This document shows positions 23,300-35,413 of a DNA stretch of 64,000 nucleotides, piece by piece. Both the position numbers and the translations under genes were made by a program. The notes below the pieces were generated by a model, which was not told where the DNA came from, searched no databases, and worked only from the letters and a program-made list of their open reading frames with translations. The stretch comes from Piper betle. Lineage: Eukaryota; Streptophyta; Magnoliopsida; Piperales; Piperaceae. The stretch is from the NCBI GenBank assembly GCA_033002965.1, contig JAURVB010003540.1, positions 1 to 64,000 of the forward strand, written 5' to 3'. Every line of letters begins with the position of its first letter. The stretch's first letter is position 1.

Positions 23300-26244
23300 G
23301 TGCATGCTCCCCCTTTTCGATAAGCTGTGCCCCCGCTCCCCACTCGAATCCGATTCCGAACCCCCGATAAATCCCGCCGTCGGTTTCCCCCCGCTCCTGA
23401 TCCGGTTTTTGCGGAGTTCGCGACGCGAGGGCCCCAATGGCGGTCGGCGGGGGAAGCGCTTCTGGGAGGGCTGTTTCTGGAGCTGGCGGTGCCGGCGTCG
23501 TTCGTCGCCTGCGTGCCGTTCGGGGGAGCGCGACCTTGTCGTTCCCGGGCTTGCCGTGGCGGGGGGAGGCGGCGTGGTTGAGGGTTTTGGGGGGGTTTAA
23601 GGGGTGCTTTTTGTCGGTCAGTTTGTTGATCAAAGGGAGGGATGAGCTGGAGAAGGTGGGGTGTTCGGCGGGATTGAGGAGAAGAGGATGGAGGAAGGGA
23701 AGATGTTTTCGAAATTGGGTGGAGCGAGGGCTGGCGCAGTGAACACGACTAAGCATCTATGGCCGGGTGCTGTGGCAGCCATGGTTTCCAGGTTTGGTTT
23801 GTTAGCTGGTTGTTCTTTGTAGTATTGTTAGGTTGTTCCTATATTTGAATGCTTTGGTCGTGTTGAAGTATTTCATCACTGAGGTATAATTTGATCATTT
23901 AGCTGTCAATCTCTTTGGTTTGGAAATTAGACTTCATATATATGGAGATGCATTGTAGGATTCAGCTACTTGAATGCTTTTGCAAAGTCTTCTCCTATAT
24001 TGATTGCCATGGTTTGTGTTTGACTTTGTCAGTAAGTTCTAGTTTAGAAGGAAAGCACGTTACTATCTTCTTTTCATGGAGCTGTCAGTTTCAAAGCATG
24101 CAAAATTTTTAAGCGAATATTATTTGTTCTGTGTCGAAGTTGGCAAGCAAAACTGTTTGCTTTTATACATGAAGAGCCTTGAACATCTGTGATTTTTTTA
24201 TCTGTCAGGAGTTGCCTTGACTTTTAAGTTTTGATTCTTTTATATGTCAGGACCTTTGTTGCACCGCTAGAGAGATTAAAGTTGTAATACATTGTTCGTG
24301 GGGAGGGGAAAAATTTATTTGAGCTTATTCAAATAATTGCAGCCTCTCAGGGTCTTAAAGGCTTTTGGAAAGGAAATTTTGTTAATATTCTTCGAACAGC
24401 TCGATTCAAGGCTGTGAACTTTTACTCCTATGATACATATAGAAAGCAGTTACTTAAACTGTCCGGCAATGAAGAGACTACAAACTTTGAAAGATTCATT
24501 GCAGGTGCTGCAGCTGGTATTACTGCAACTGTGCTTTGTATATCAATGGACACGGTACGTATTGTTTGGCTTCACTTTGTAAATACGATGCTGGGTGCCA
24601 AAAAATCATGACTTTTTTTATTGTTTCATTATTTACCAAACTATTACTGTCCTCTTTATTATTCAGTACCATCACTTCCAAATTGAAGGCTAGTAATCAT
24701 GATTTTGAAGTTTGTAGCAAGAATTCAGTTCCAAGATGCCAATGTTCTCATTATCCACCATTTTCATCTCATGTTGGGTCATGACCCGATAAATTTGGGT
24801 TTTTTATGATAATGTGTTGGAGAAAATTAAACATTGGACAGATAAATGGAAGTGGAGAATATAACATGGGTTTTTTCATCAAGTTTGTGTGGCCTCTTTC
24901 TGCAAACATTATTCCAGAGTTCCTTATGTTAGAATGAATTTGCCAAACAATGGAAAAGAAAAAAATGATGTGCTTAAAGGTCACTAGCATATGGCTTGAG
25001 GAAATTACAACGTGAGGAGTGGGCCAATATTGAGCATCTGCCATTATGGATTGAAACACGTTTTTGAAGTTTTTTTCTATGGATCCTAAAAGATTTTTTT
25101 GTCATCCATTCTTCTTGATTATGCATAACTAGGCTAGTTTATTTCTAAAAATTGGCAGTATCAATTTAAGCTATGAGAAGCAATGCGAAAGAGCTAGGTG
25201 AAATGAGGTTTATGCTGTGTCCATAACTTGAATATCGACAAGCAAAAAAGTGTCGCATAATTTATCATATCTTGTTTTTTAGGAAATAGCAAGAAATTAA
25301 ATGGTTTCATACTCCATTTTTTGATGGCTGTTCATCTCATACTTCTTTTATGGTTAAAATCAGATTCGAACTGTAATGGTTGCACCTGGTTGGTGAAACC
25401 TTGGGAGGTGTTATTGGTGCCTTTTGTCACATGATTCAGACTGAAGACTTCTTTTCTTTGTATAAAGGCTTAGTACCATCCATCATAGGGGCAGGAGCTG
25501 AATGCCTTGGATCAGCTTGAGTTGGGGCCAATGAGAACTCTCTTTTATGGAGCCATATCGGGAGCTTGTGCAGAAGCTGCTACATGCCCGTTTGAAGTGG
25601 TCAGAAGGCAACTTCAGATTCAAGTTCCTGCAAAATGGATGAATGCATTGGCAACTTGTGTGAAGATAGTCGAGCAAGGTGGCATACCTGCACTGTATGC
25701 AGGCTTGATTCCTAGCCTCCTTCAGGTAATTGAAACGCTTGATTGCAGCTTGAGAAGCTTTCATAAGTAAACCTGCATCATTTATTTACTTTTACCAGAT
25801 CAGTATGCCTAGTGACGGTTCTATTTGACAGCACGAATGCATCACGCTCATATTGATTGCACAGTGAAATCATTTCCATTTCATATGCCTATGTGATAGA
25901 GCGTGTTGAGATCTTCATGCATGAAAATTTGTGCATGCGGCAATTTTTGTATGTAGCTTGCATAGTTTGATTGCATCATTTCAAATAGATGAAGTGAAGG
26001 AACTTTCATGTTTGTTGAAGTGTTTCTGTTTATTCTTAATTAATTTTGGAGTTGATTCTTTCTCTTGTTTTGCAATTGAACTCGTACATTTTACGTCCTG
26101 TCTATTGAATCTATATCATTCCTATGTTGGATTTTATAACCGGAAGACTCTTTATTTGGTTTTTTGTTGCTTTTGGTTTCGCCATCTGCTGCTATTAGCT
26201 ACCTCGCCTACGAGTTCATGAAGATAGTACTCGAGGTTGAGTAA
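23300..26244 (+). pseudogene. Pseudogene of a BTL-type mitochondrial/plastid carrier (MCF)
   Basis: This is a broken copy of a mitochondrial carrier family gene of the plant BTL group (adenine-nucleotide-transporter-like). Recognisable pieces: exon 1 end GAVNTTKHLW..GAVAAMVSR at about 23725-23790; exon 2 24251-24554 with GFWKGNFVNILRTA, NFERFIAGAAAGITATVL; exon 3 25364-25725 with LELGPMRTLFYGAISGAC, PFEVVRRQLQIQ and GGIPALYAGLIPSLLQ; exon 4 about 26182-26244 ending FMKIVLEVE. Lesions: TAA at 24285-24287 where the family has Glu (KLEY); an extra T in GGTTGGTGA near 25395 shifting frame; loss of about 40 codons before QELNALDQ near 25490; no AG before exon 4; and the carrier motif PxD changed to ISMDT. 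The N-terminal region is split over frames. Introns are retained, so it is a decayed duplicate and not a retrocopy. Confidence 0.88.
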
Positions 26245-26975
26245 CTCCCCAAATTTCACTTCGCAGGAAAATTTAGCTGCAGTAGACATTGCTAAATGCT
26301 GACAGTTGGGGCTGATTTTTAATGTCAACGAACATCGACTGAATATTGGCGAGGTAGTCGATATGGGTGAAAACAGAGAGCCATTACCTCCTGTTTTCCT
26401 CTTCTTTTTATGGGGACCTCAATTTTCTCCATTTTTAAAAAAAATTGCTGCCCGAAATCAAATTTGTATACACTTGGAAGAAAAAGAAAACAGTTTTTTT
26501 ATAAATTAAATTGTAGTACATGGCATGCAGCTAATTAATATGCGACCTTCTTTACCTAGGTGATGATCTTCCTTAGATGACTTTCTATTAAAGACCCATG
26601 AACTTCACCTTGACAAGCTTTTTGTTGGCACTAGTAGGCGAGTCTGATGGTTATTCTGGTGCCTGCAATTTCTTGGTCAAAGGTGGTTGCATCTGTGGCT
26701 GGTGTGCCCACTGTGGCTTGTTGTTACAGGTCTAGTCTTAGGGATGAGACGAGGTTAGGTTTTGGTGATTGATCCTATTAATCCCATGTTCCTGATGGAT
26801 AGTCGGTGTTATTTGAGTGGTAGAAATAACTGACTAAGTGGATTCATGTTCTAGTTGTGGGCAAGGATCAAACTGTGGTGCATAGAGCATGTTGGGTGAG
26901 ATATTGATAACGAGCGGTGTAGTGGTAAAATGATTGGTAATGGAGTACCGAGCATGTCACTGCATATCGGCATAA
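26245..26975. other. Flank between carrier pseudogene and Ty3 element
   Basis: No gene recognised. The right part, from about 26620, may be the decayed 3' internal region of another Ty3 copy, because the last 45 bp before the 5' LTR match the sequence before the 3' LTR. Confidence 0.35.
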
Positions 26976-27022
26976 AGGAAACCTTAGAGGCATGACGAGT
27001 TCTAGGTAGTGAGTTTATTGGG

Positions 27023-28380
27023 TGTGATGACTGAACATTAGGTCGAGCAGCTATGAGAGTGCACATCGGCAGAGCGAGGTTGAGGATTGAGCATATTGAT
27101 AGAAATATCGAGCAGAATAGCAGAATGCGAGTGCATGGGCATGATCGAGCAAAATACCAAAATGACGGTATTTGGGTCGAGGTTGCCGAGTAGTGCTACA
27201 ATTCCTAGCACTATTAGGAGTTTTAGTATTTGGAGTGATCAATATAGTAGATTCCTAGCGCTACTAGGAATTTTGGTATTTGGAGCATGTATTTTACTGG
27301 AAGCGCCAAGGGAGGTTTTGGGTGGTTGAGCACTGGTTGGGGTTGAATTAGGAGGGTTCAATTATGCAGCCAGCATGAGCCGAAGGATATGTTTGAGTGG
27401 ATTTGCCGATAAGGATGAGAAGATGGAGATTTATATTTATCCTTATGCCAATGTCAAGGGGAGTTGGTTGCAACTAACTCTAAGCGATAAATGTGATCTT
27501 TATGACGATATGCGGTTAGGATCTTTAGACATATAAATAAATACGAAGATGTCTATATAAGGGGGACATCGTCTTAGGTAGAAAGTAACGTAGAAAATTG
27601 TGTGGCTCTCTTAGTGGAGAAGAGATGACCTAGATCGTGCAAGGAGAAATGTGAAGTTGTGGCCAGTTCTTCAAGTGCAGGGATTGGAACTTCACGAACT
27701 TCACGAGGGCGGCCAAAGTAGCTGGCGTCTACCGGGATCAAGGTACACAACTTGCATTCCGCAACCTATCTACTTTTTGGCTGAGGGAATTGCATCTAAA
27801 CAAGTTGATCCAAGGGGGATGACTTGAGGTTGTGATTGTGAGGACTGTTGTGAGTGGGGTACTCGGTGTTCTCACAGCCTCCTTATCGGAAAAGGAGGCA
27901 GGGCGTAGGGTTTGCATGTCCACACTAGCCAAGTAGTCATGGTAAATTGATTACTTGTATCGTTAGTTTCTAGTTAATGAAATTAAGGTTAGGGCTGGAG
28001 TCTCAGAATTCTGTGGTGTCAACGTTTATGCCTTTGTTGCATAGTACTGACTACAAGAACTAGGGTTGGATTCCTCAAGATCTTGTAGAATCGAGTGAGG
28101 ACTTGGTTTGAACTTTGGATGCTACACAACCTTGGTGTGTTTATTTTGTCATGTGTGTTCAATTGGTCTGTATTTAATTATTAGTAGCCAGTGACCATAT
28201 ATTTGGTGCACTAGCAATTGGGTGTGATATTAGTGTTGGGTGTTGCGTGTAGCGGCAGTTTCCGTGTGCCACGAACTTGTAGTATTGTTGCGTACTTGTG
28301 GAAGGCTGAGTGTTTCGAAAAGGGAAATACGCGGCAGGAACGTAGTTTGGGGACAAAAAATTCTACCCTAGATCAGCCCA
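27023..28380 (+). mobile_element. 5' LTR of a Ty3-type retrotransposon
   Basis: It starts TGTGATGACTGAACATT and ends GATCAGCCCA. The same order of sequence recurs at 33417-34673, including the CTACAATTCCTAGC block, a TTTGTCATGTGT segment and GGACAAAAAATT near the end. Right after it, TTATCAGAGCTGAAG at 28385 resembles a tRNA-Met primer binding site. Unexpectedly the LTR is preceded by 45 bp (26976-27022) that also precede the 3' LTR. Confidence 0.8.
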
Positions 28381-29101
28381 GAAGTTATCAGAGCTGAAGT
28401 TTCCAAAGTAGCCGCACAACACAAGCACGAGTTCTAAGGGGAACCTTCACAATCTACCGATAAACCAATCAAGGGACGGACACACGATCTACCGAATCTC
28501 TTAGAGAGAGATTGGCATGACTGTAATTGTTGATAGGAGGGCCTCTCGACAGTGGAAATGGTCATACCGTCTTTGACTGAATGCAGTCCTTAATAGAAGG
28601 GGGCTTGAACTCTCGGGTTGGCGATAGACTCGAGCACAGTGGTGTAGGAGAGGTAGTGGAGATGCTAGGTGGTCTTCGGGCTATGGTGGAAGCTTTGCAT
28701 GTTGATGTGGCATTGTTGAAGCAAGTGGTCGTGATGTAGCCTTAACATGGTGGTGCTGACCGTGTAGCAAAAGATAGTTCTATTCCAGGAAAGCTCAAAG
28801 TGCTAGAGTCAAAGAAGCTCGAGGGAAATAAGTTAGCTAAGGACCTAGAGAAGTTCATGTGGTATATGTAAGAATACGCGAAGATCCCTGAAGAGAGGCA
28901 AGTTTCTATGGCCATCATGTTCAGATTGGAGACGCCAAGTTGTGGTATCAAACTTGCACCGAGAAGGATGAGAACGCTGGTCGACCCCGAATAGACTTGG
29001 GAAGTCCTAAAGAGGGAGCTTCAAGATCAATTCTTGCCAACCAACACTACATGGGTGGCAAAGGGTCGATTGAAGAAGTAGACTCAAACAGGAACCTTGA
29101 G

Positions 29102-30873
29102 TGTAAAACTCGTGATTCGAATTAGGGTTTTATAAACTTGAACCGATTGGTTCAACCATTATTACGAGACGATCATTCATTTTTTTCGACGACCATTCGT
29201 TTTTCTCCCTGACAATTTATTTTTCTCAATTGACCATTTATTTTTCTCAATGACCACTGGGTTTTCTTCCCCCTGACACTTATATATTCTACACTCCTGA
29301 CACTATCATCATTCAACCACCACCATTTTTCTCACACAACTTCCTTCTCTTTTCCCCCACGATCCTGACTTAAACCGGCCACAACCTTGTCGCTGTCACT
29401 GCACGACTGGCGATTAGATAGGGAGTAGGAGCTCACCGTTTAGGCACTAAGACATACTCAGAGTTTCTACCAGGTCCATTTAGGACTCGCTCCCGATTTA
29501 TTGTTCTATTCTATTATGATTTAATTTTTACATATTGTTGGACAAGTTGAGTAGTGTTTTATCGGATCACTTAATCCGAGTCATTTAATTGATTAATTTT
29601 TCGGATTAATAACCACTTGAAGATGAGGTCCCTTGAGTATGTTTTTAAAAATAAGATCCACCACAAGTTGCCTTTGGGCTTATTATATAAATCCCTACCA
29701 AGACCTATATACATGTAGTTTTTGCATTTTTCGACAACCGTACTACGCAAGCAGGCATGTGCTAGTTGAAGTCGGGATTATCGACAACCATGCTACGCAA
29801 GTGACATCTGCCAGTCAAAGCTTGAAATACCGACAACGATGTTATGCGAGCCGCATGTGCCAGTCGAAACCGCCGACAACCATGCTACGCAAGTGGCATG
29901 TGCTAGTCGAAGTCAAGAATACCGACAACCATGCTACGCAAGTGGCATGGTTTAGTCGAAGCCGCTGACAACCATGCTATGCACGTGGCATGTGCTAGTC
30001 GTAAGCCGAGAATCTCGATAATCATGTTATGCTAGCGATGTGCCAGTCGAAGTCGCCAACAACCATGCTACGTAAGTGACATGTGCCAGTCGTATGCCAA
30101 AATACCGACAACCATGCTACACGAGTGGGTATGGAAGTAAAAAATAGGGTTTAGGATATGACAATAGTCCCAAGGGGCCATAAAGTGAAATGAGAAAATG
30201 TCGAGAGAGGCATCAGGAGCCGCAGATTAGTCCAGTTAAAGATGATTTCAGTTCAGTAGATGCCCAATCGAGATTTCACGATGTTTTCTTTCATATGAGA
30301 GTTTATTTTCATAGCCAGTTTGATATTAGTTATATTTTTGGATCAGTAACCGTCATTACTGATGTGTTTTTATAATATATGTAGGTGATGATCATGAGTA
30401 AGATGAGCCAGCTTGGGTAGATGAGCAGTGATGTCTCTTGCACACATGCACACGCACTGATCGAATATTTGTTTTGACTGTTTCAACTGTATTGTTATGT
30501 AATTATGAAAAATGAAAATACTTATGATGAAGAGTGTTGTAAGTAGAAATGGATAGTGATATTATGATTTGAAATGGATATCAAGGTGCTAGTCGAATGA
30601 TAAAATTAAAATGTGAATAAAATGAATAAATGGGTTGAGACTCAAATGTCGATAATATTTTGATGTAATCGAATTAAATGTTTTGACATATCATTCATAT
30701 AGTAGCATGCTAGGTTTATTTTTGTGCATTCATCCATACATAGCAATATACATCTTTCATCTTGAGACGTCGGGAGTAAATCCGTGGGAGTTGGGTTCAG
30801 GTTAGCCGACCTAACAGGGACCAATGACATTCCGGTTTGGTTCTTGAGCGTAAACCAGATTTGGGGCGTTATA
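29102..30873. mobile_element. Solo LTR (family A relative) inside Ty3 gag
   Basis: On the minus strand it begins TATAACGCCCCAAATCTGG and ends GAATCACGAGTTTTACA, as in the family-A copies (TGTAACACCCCAAATCCGG ... CACGGGTTTTACA). Flanks are TTGAG (29097-29101) and GTGAG (30874-30878), a 5-bp duplication with one change. Removing the block and one duplicate restores the gag reading across the join (GTLREYVKEF). Length 1772 bp; it carries a minisatellite at about 29735-30125. Confidence 0.88.
29735..30125. repeat. Minisatellite of about 44-48 bp units inside the solo LTR
   Basis: About nine copies of CGACAACCATGCTACGCAAG followed by TGGCATGTGCTAGTCGAAG and a short variable link. The link alternates between an AATAC form and a GCC form, suggesting a higher-order unit of two. 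Copies carry substitutions and small indels. Confidence 0.88.
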
Positions 30874-33416
30874 GTGAGAGAGTACGTTAAAGAGTTTAGC
30901 TCTTGCATGTTGGACATTAAGAACATGTCCGAGGATAATAAGTTGTTTAACTTCCTCATCAGTTTGTAGCCACGGGCACAGATAGAACTAAAGAGGCAGA
31001 AGGTACAAGATCTACCTGTAGCTTTGGTGGCGGTTAATGCATAGGTGGATTTTTGGCCTACGACGAGTGGGATGATGATATCTTGAGTAGGAAATCCACA
31101 GGAGGCAAAGGCAGTAGACGGGATGGCAAGGATACACTGTCCAGGGCGCCAAAGAAGAAGAGATCAGACTGTAGGCAGGTAACTAGAATCAGGTTGCTGA
31201 TGTGAAGAGCACTGGGTGCTTTCTATGCAATGGTCCACATTAGGCTAGGCATTGTTCGACGAAGGGCAAAATCAGTGCCCTGGTAGCCGCTGCAGACAAG
31301 GACCAAGAGGAAGGGCCTCCTGCCCTAGCTTCTACCCTTCAGATACTCAAGGTGTTGAGAGCTGGACATACATCTTTTGGAGGAGCTGACTTGATATATG
31401 TTCCTATTGTAGTGAATGGGAGGTAGGTTTCAACCTTGATAGATACTGGTACTACGCACAATTTCATCTCCAAGGAGATGGCTACGGAGTTGGGGCTGAA
31501 GATCGGGATCAACACCAACAGGATCAAGGCGGTCAACTCGCAGGCCAGATAGGTTGATGGAATTTCCAAAAACGCGAGACTTTGCTTGGGGGAGTATGAA
31601 GGACAAGATGGATTTGATGGTCATTGAGATGGATGATTTCGATCTGATCCTCGGGAATGCCTTCACGAGGACTACCGGGGTTAGAGTGTTTCCAAAGCTA
31701 GGAGGTATATTGATCATGAACAAGGAGGATGCAAGCTTTGTTCGTGGCCAGGGAGGACCTTCTAGGGTTGAGGACCACACCTTCAGTGGGGAGCAGCTAT
31801 CGGCAATGCAGGTTGCTCGAAGGTGCAAGAGAGGAGCCTTAACTTATCTTGCTGTGATGGTGGAGATCCAACTGGACCGTGTGGTGGACATGCTGGAATC
31901 ATTGGTCGGGCTACTGGATGAGTATTTAAATGTGATGCCTACCGCATTGCCATACGGGTTACCTCCGAAGAGGACGATCGAACACCTGATCAAGTTGTAC
32001 CAGGGGCAAGGGCATCAGTGAAGGCGCCATATTTGATGTCGCCTAAAGAACTCACAGAGTTGAAAATCCAAATAGGAGAGTTGCTGGATTTGGGAAAAAT
32101 TTAGCCATCAACTGCACCATATAGGGTGCCTGTTCTAGTCCAGGAAAAGACAGATGGGTCACTTCGACTGTGCGTTGAGTATCGGGGATTGAATAAAGTA
32201 ATCATAAAGAACACGTACCATGTTCCTTTGATAGGCGATTTATTTGACAGACTTAGTCGAGCAAGGGTGTTCACTAAGATGGACCTAAGATTAGGGTGTT
32301 GGCACATCCAGATTGTGCTGGAGGAAGTGCCAAGCAAGTCCACAGAGGACTACCAGGGTCAATCGAGACAGGGTTTGAATTGGCTGAGGGAGCATGAGCT
32401 CTTTGTGAAGAAAGAGCTCTTTGGATCCCTAGGCCACCGAATTGGCCAAGGAGAGGTGCGAATGGAGGAATCCAAGGTGAAGGCTATTGTTGAGTGGCCG
32501 GAGCCGACGAGGGTGGCAGAGTTGTGGAGCTTCCTAGGTTTGGCTAATTATTACTAGTAGTTCATACATGGGTGTAGCCATGTAGTGTCACCACTGTCTG
32601 ACTTGTTGAGGAAGGACAAGCCATGGGCGTCGTTGGAGCCATGCCAAGCCGCTTTCGAGGAGTTGAAAGCCGCGATATCATCGGAGCCAATTCTGAAATT
32701 GCCGGATTTCAGACAATCTTTTGAAGTGGTGGCAGACGCTCCCAACAAAGCCGTGAGAGCATGGTAAGCTTACTTGTGGGGATCCAAGTTCATTGTCATC
32801 ACGGACAATGTAGCTCACACTTTCTTCAAGACACAAGAAGGTATTTTTGAGACAGGCAAGGTGGCAGGAGCTACTAGGGTAGGTTAGAGTGTTAGCACGA
32901 AAGGATCTTGAGTACAAGAAACTGGTTGACAGAATCGGCATGGGGCTGATTCGCAAGTGTTGGTTAGATGATGGAGTAGTCTACGCTAGTGTTGGTCGTC
33001 TATACATCCCCACTGGTAGATTACAACGAAAGCTTATGGAGGAGTCCATGTTTCCCAATGGGCTAGACATCTAGGTAGAGACCGGATGTATGCACTCATG
33101 TCGCGAGTGAATTATTAGCCGAAGATCTAGGCCGATATTGAAGCTTTCGTAAGGTCTTACTTGGTGTGAGAGAAGGCTAGAGGTTGGCTTGCTACTACCA
33201 CTACCTACACCTATGAGGCCGTGAAGTTCGGTCTCACTAGACTTCCCGAAGTGAGGGGAACGCCATTAGTGTTGGTCGTAGTTGATTGGTTTGCCAAATA
33301 CGCCGAATTCGCATCAACGCCATATTGGTGCTCAGCCGAGACTATTGCCGAATTGTTCTTCAAGAATAGAGGAAACCTCAGAGGCGTGACGGGTTTTAGG
33401 TAGCAAGTTCGTGGGG

Positions 33417-34673
33417 TGTGATGACCGAACACTGGGTTGAGCAGCTACAAGTGCGCACATTGGTTGAGCAAGGTTGAGGACCGAGCATACCAATAGAAAT
33501 ACCAAGCAGAATAGCGTAACGCGAGTGCGTAGGCATAGGAGCGTGACCGAGCAGAATACCAGATTGAGAGTGCATGGGCATGACCAAGCAAAATACCGGA
33601 ATCACAGTATTTGGGTCGAGGTTGCCGAGCAGTGCTACAATTCCTAGCGCTACTAGGAGTTCTGGTATTTGGAGCAATGAATATAGCAAATTCCTAGCGT
33701 TACGAGGAATTCTAGTATTTGGAGCGTGCATTTTAATGGAAGCGCTGAGGGAGGTTTTGAGTGGCCGAGCACTAATTGGGGTCGAACTAGGAGGGTTCAA
33801 CCATACAGCTAGCATGTACCAAAGGATATGTTTGAGTGGATTTGCCGATAAGGATGAGAAGATTTCATGGAGATTGAAATCTATCTTTATGCCAATGTGA
33901 AGTGGAGTTGGTTGCAACTAACTCTAAGGGATAAGCGTGATCTTCACGAAGATATGCGGTTAGGATTTTTAGCGATATGGATAAACATGAAGATGTCGGG
34001 GACGTCCATAGAAAATTGTGTGGCTCTCTTAGTGAATAAGAGAGGACCAAGATCATGCAAGGAGACACATGACTAGTTTTTCGAGTGCAGGGACCGGAAC
34101 TTCACGAGGGCTGCCAGAGTAGTCGTTGTCTGTCGTAATCAAGGTACACAATCTATGTTCTCAACCTATTTATTTTTATAGCCAAGGGAATTGCATGTAA
34201 ACAAGTCAATCCAAAGGGGACGACTTGGGGTTGTGATTGTGTGGACTTTTGTGAATGGGGTACTCAGTGTTCTCACAGCCTCCTTATTGGGAAAGGGGGT
34301 TTGCATGTCTACACTAGTCAAATAGTCAAAGTAGATCAATTATTTTTATCCTTAATTTCTAGTTAATGAAATTAAAATTTGGGGCCGGAATCTCATGAAC
34401 GTTTGTGTCTTTATTACATGGTACCAATTAGAAAATCCAGGGTTAGATTTCTTCAAATCTTGTACAATCGAGTGGGGATGTTAGATGTTACGACGTGTTT
34501 ATTTTGTCATGTGTTCGATTGGTTTGTGTTGGTGATTATATATTGAGTGCATTAGCAATTAGGTACATATTAGTGTCGGGCATAGTTTCCGCGTGCCACG
34601 CACTGTTACCTAAGACTAACTATTTTTAAGAAAAAATATATGGACAAAAAATTTTACTTTAAATTAGCCCGCA
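33417..34673 (+). mobile_element. 3' LTR of the Ty3-type retrotransposon
   Basis: It starts TGTGATGACCGAACACTGG after a purine-rich GTAGCAAGTTCGTGGGG (polypurine tract) and ends near TTAGCCCGCA. It is the direct repeat of 27023-28380 with clear divergence and several indels, indicating an old insertion. The exact right end is uncertain by about 5 bp, and no target duplication matches the left flank. Confidence 0.78.
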
Positions 34674-35413
34674 ACACCTGCCATCAATTTAAATTTTGGG
34701 GGCGCGGCAGGTGACCACTTCCGGCCTCGTAATTCACGCCATAGAATTTTGGTTTGTCCACCTGCTTTTTGGACGCGGTTGGTTATTCGATTTAGCGAAA
34801 TAAAGTGGGATTTTAACCCGTTCGGGAAACGGATTTTTGTTTTCTGGGAGTAGTATAATCTGTGTCAACTGCATTCCCTCCTAATAAGTCGTCACCTTAC
34901 CATTCTACCTTCCATCGGCGACGTAATGCAAGGAGGGGCAGAAGCTGCCCAACTCCTTGTTGAATCTCCTCGGCGTTTCTCTCGTTGGAGAAACGTGGGT
35001 GCGTAAACTGTTGTTTACTGGTTGGCTTCAACTTTTGAGAGCGACCGCACCGCAGGAAGACACGGAACACGCCCGCTTTACGGCCACCAAATTCAGACTT
35101 GTCCACCTTTGTTAGTTGAGTTGAGTCTCTTTTCCCTCCCCCGTCTCCTCCCTCGTATTGGCCGCCGGCGTGTGGCCAGAGAACTAAACACGAGTCAAGT
35201 GCGCAAAAAAAGAGACTCCTCCTTTGCAAATCAACTATGGATTACACCCTTTTCCACCATGTGCATCGCACACCATTTTTAGATGTCAATGTTAGGCTTT
35301 AACTAGTATGGGCTTCAATTCTCTCTCACTTTTTTATTTCTGGATCCAATCTTACTAACGACGGCATCGTCTTCTCCTTCGCATGGCGACTAACCCTTGC
35401 TAGGATTCCGCCC
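34674..35413. promoter_or_regulatory. Probable promoter and 5' UTR region of the TMEM135-like gene
   Basis: This gap between the Ty3 3' LTR and the start codon at 35414 must hold the promoter. An ATG at 35383 opens a frame of only six codons (ends TAG at 35401) and could act as a small upstream ORF. I cannot place a TATA box reliably. Confidence 0.4.

Larger units (their letters stand above)
28381..33416 (+). pseudogene. Ty3-type retrotransposon internal region, defective gag-pol
   Basis: Decayed chromovirus-like polyprotein. In order: primer binding site at 28385; gag from about 28780, with FLPTNTTWVAKGRLKKL at 29030-29080, split by a solo LTR at 29102-30873 and resuming with YVKEFSSCMLDIKNMSE at 30880; CCHC knuckle CFLCNGPH..RHC at about 31217-31258; aspartic protease LIDTGTTHNFIS with the DTG at 31442-31450; reverse transcriptase 32037-32340, cut short before the YxDD active site; RNase H remnant at about 32580-32870; integrase remnant to about 33380 (VLVVVDWFAKYAEF), then a deletion. 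Many stops and frameshifts. The element cannot move by itself. Confidence 0.88.

Noticed and set aside
23145..23756. Minus-strand open frame of 203 codons
   Set aside because: It is antisense to the GC-rich exon 1 of the carrier pseudogene. It has no recognisable domain and its composition follows the other strand.
28385..28396. tRNA-like match at TTATCAGAGCT
   Set aside because: It is only the primer binding site next to the Ty3 LTR; the rest of a tRNA is absent.
34897..35229. Minus-strand open frame of 110 codons upstream of TMEM135
   Set aside because: No recognisable domain; it overlaps the promoter region of a gene on the other strand.
35383..35403. Upstream ATG of the TMEM135-like gene as main start
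   Set aside because: The frame ends after six codons; the ATG at 35414 opens the conserved frame.
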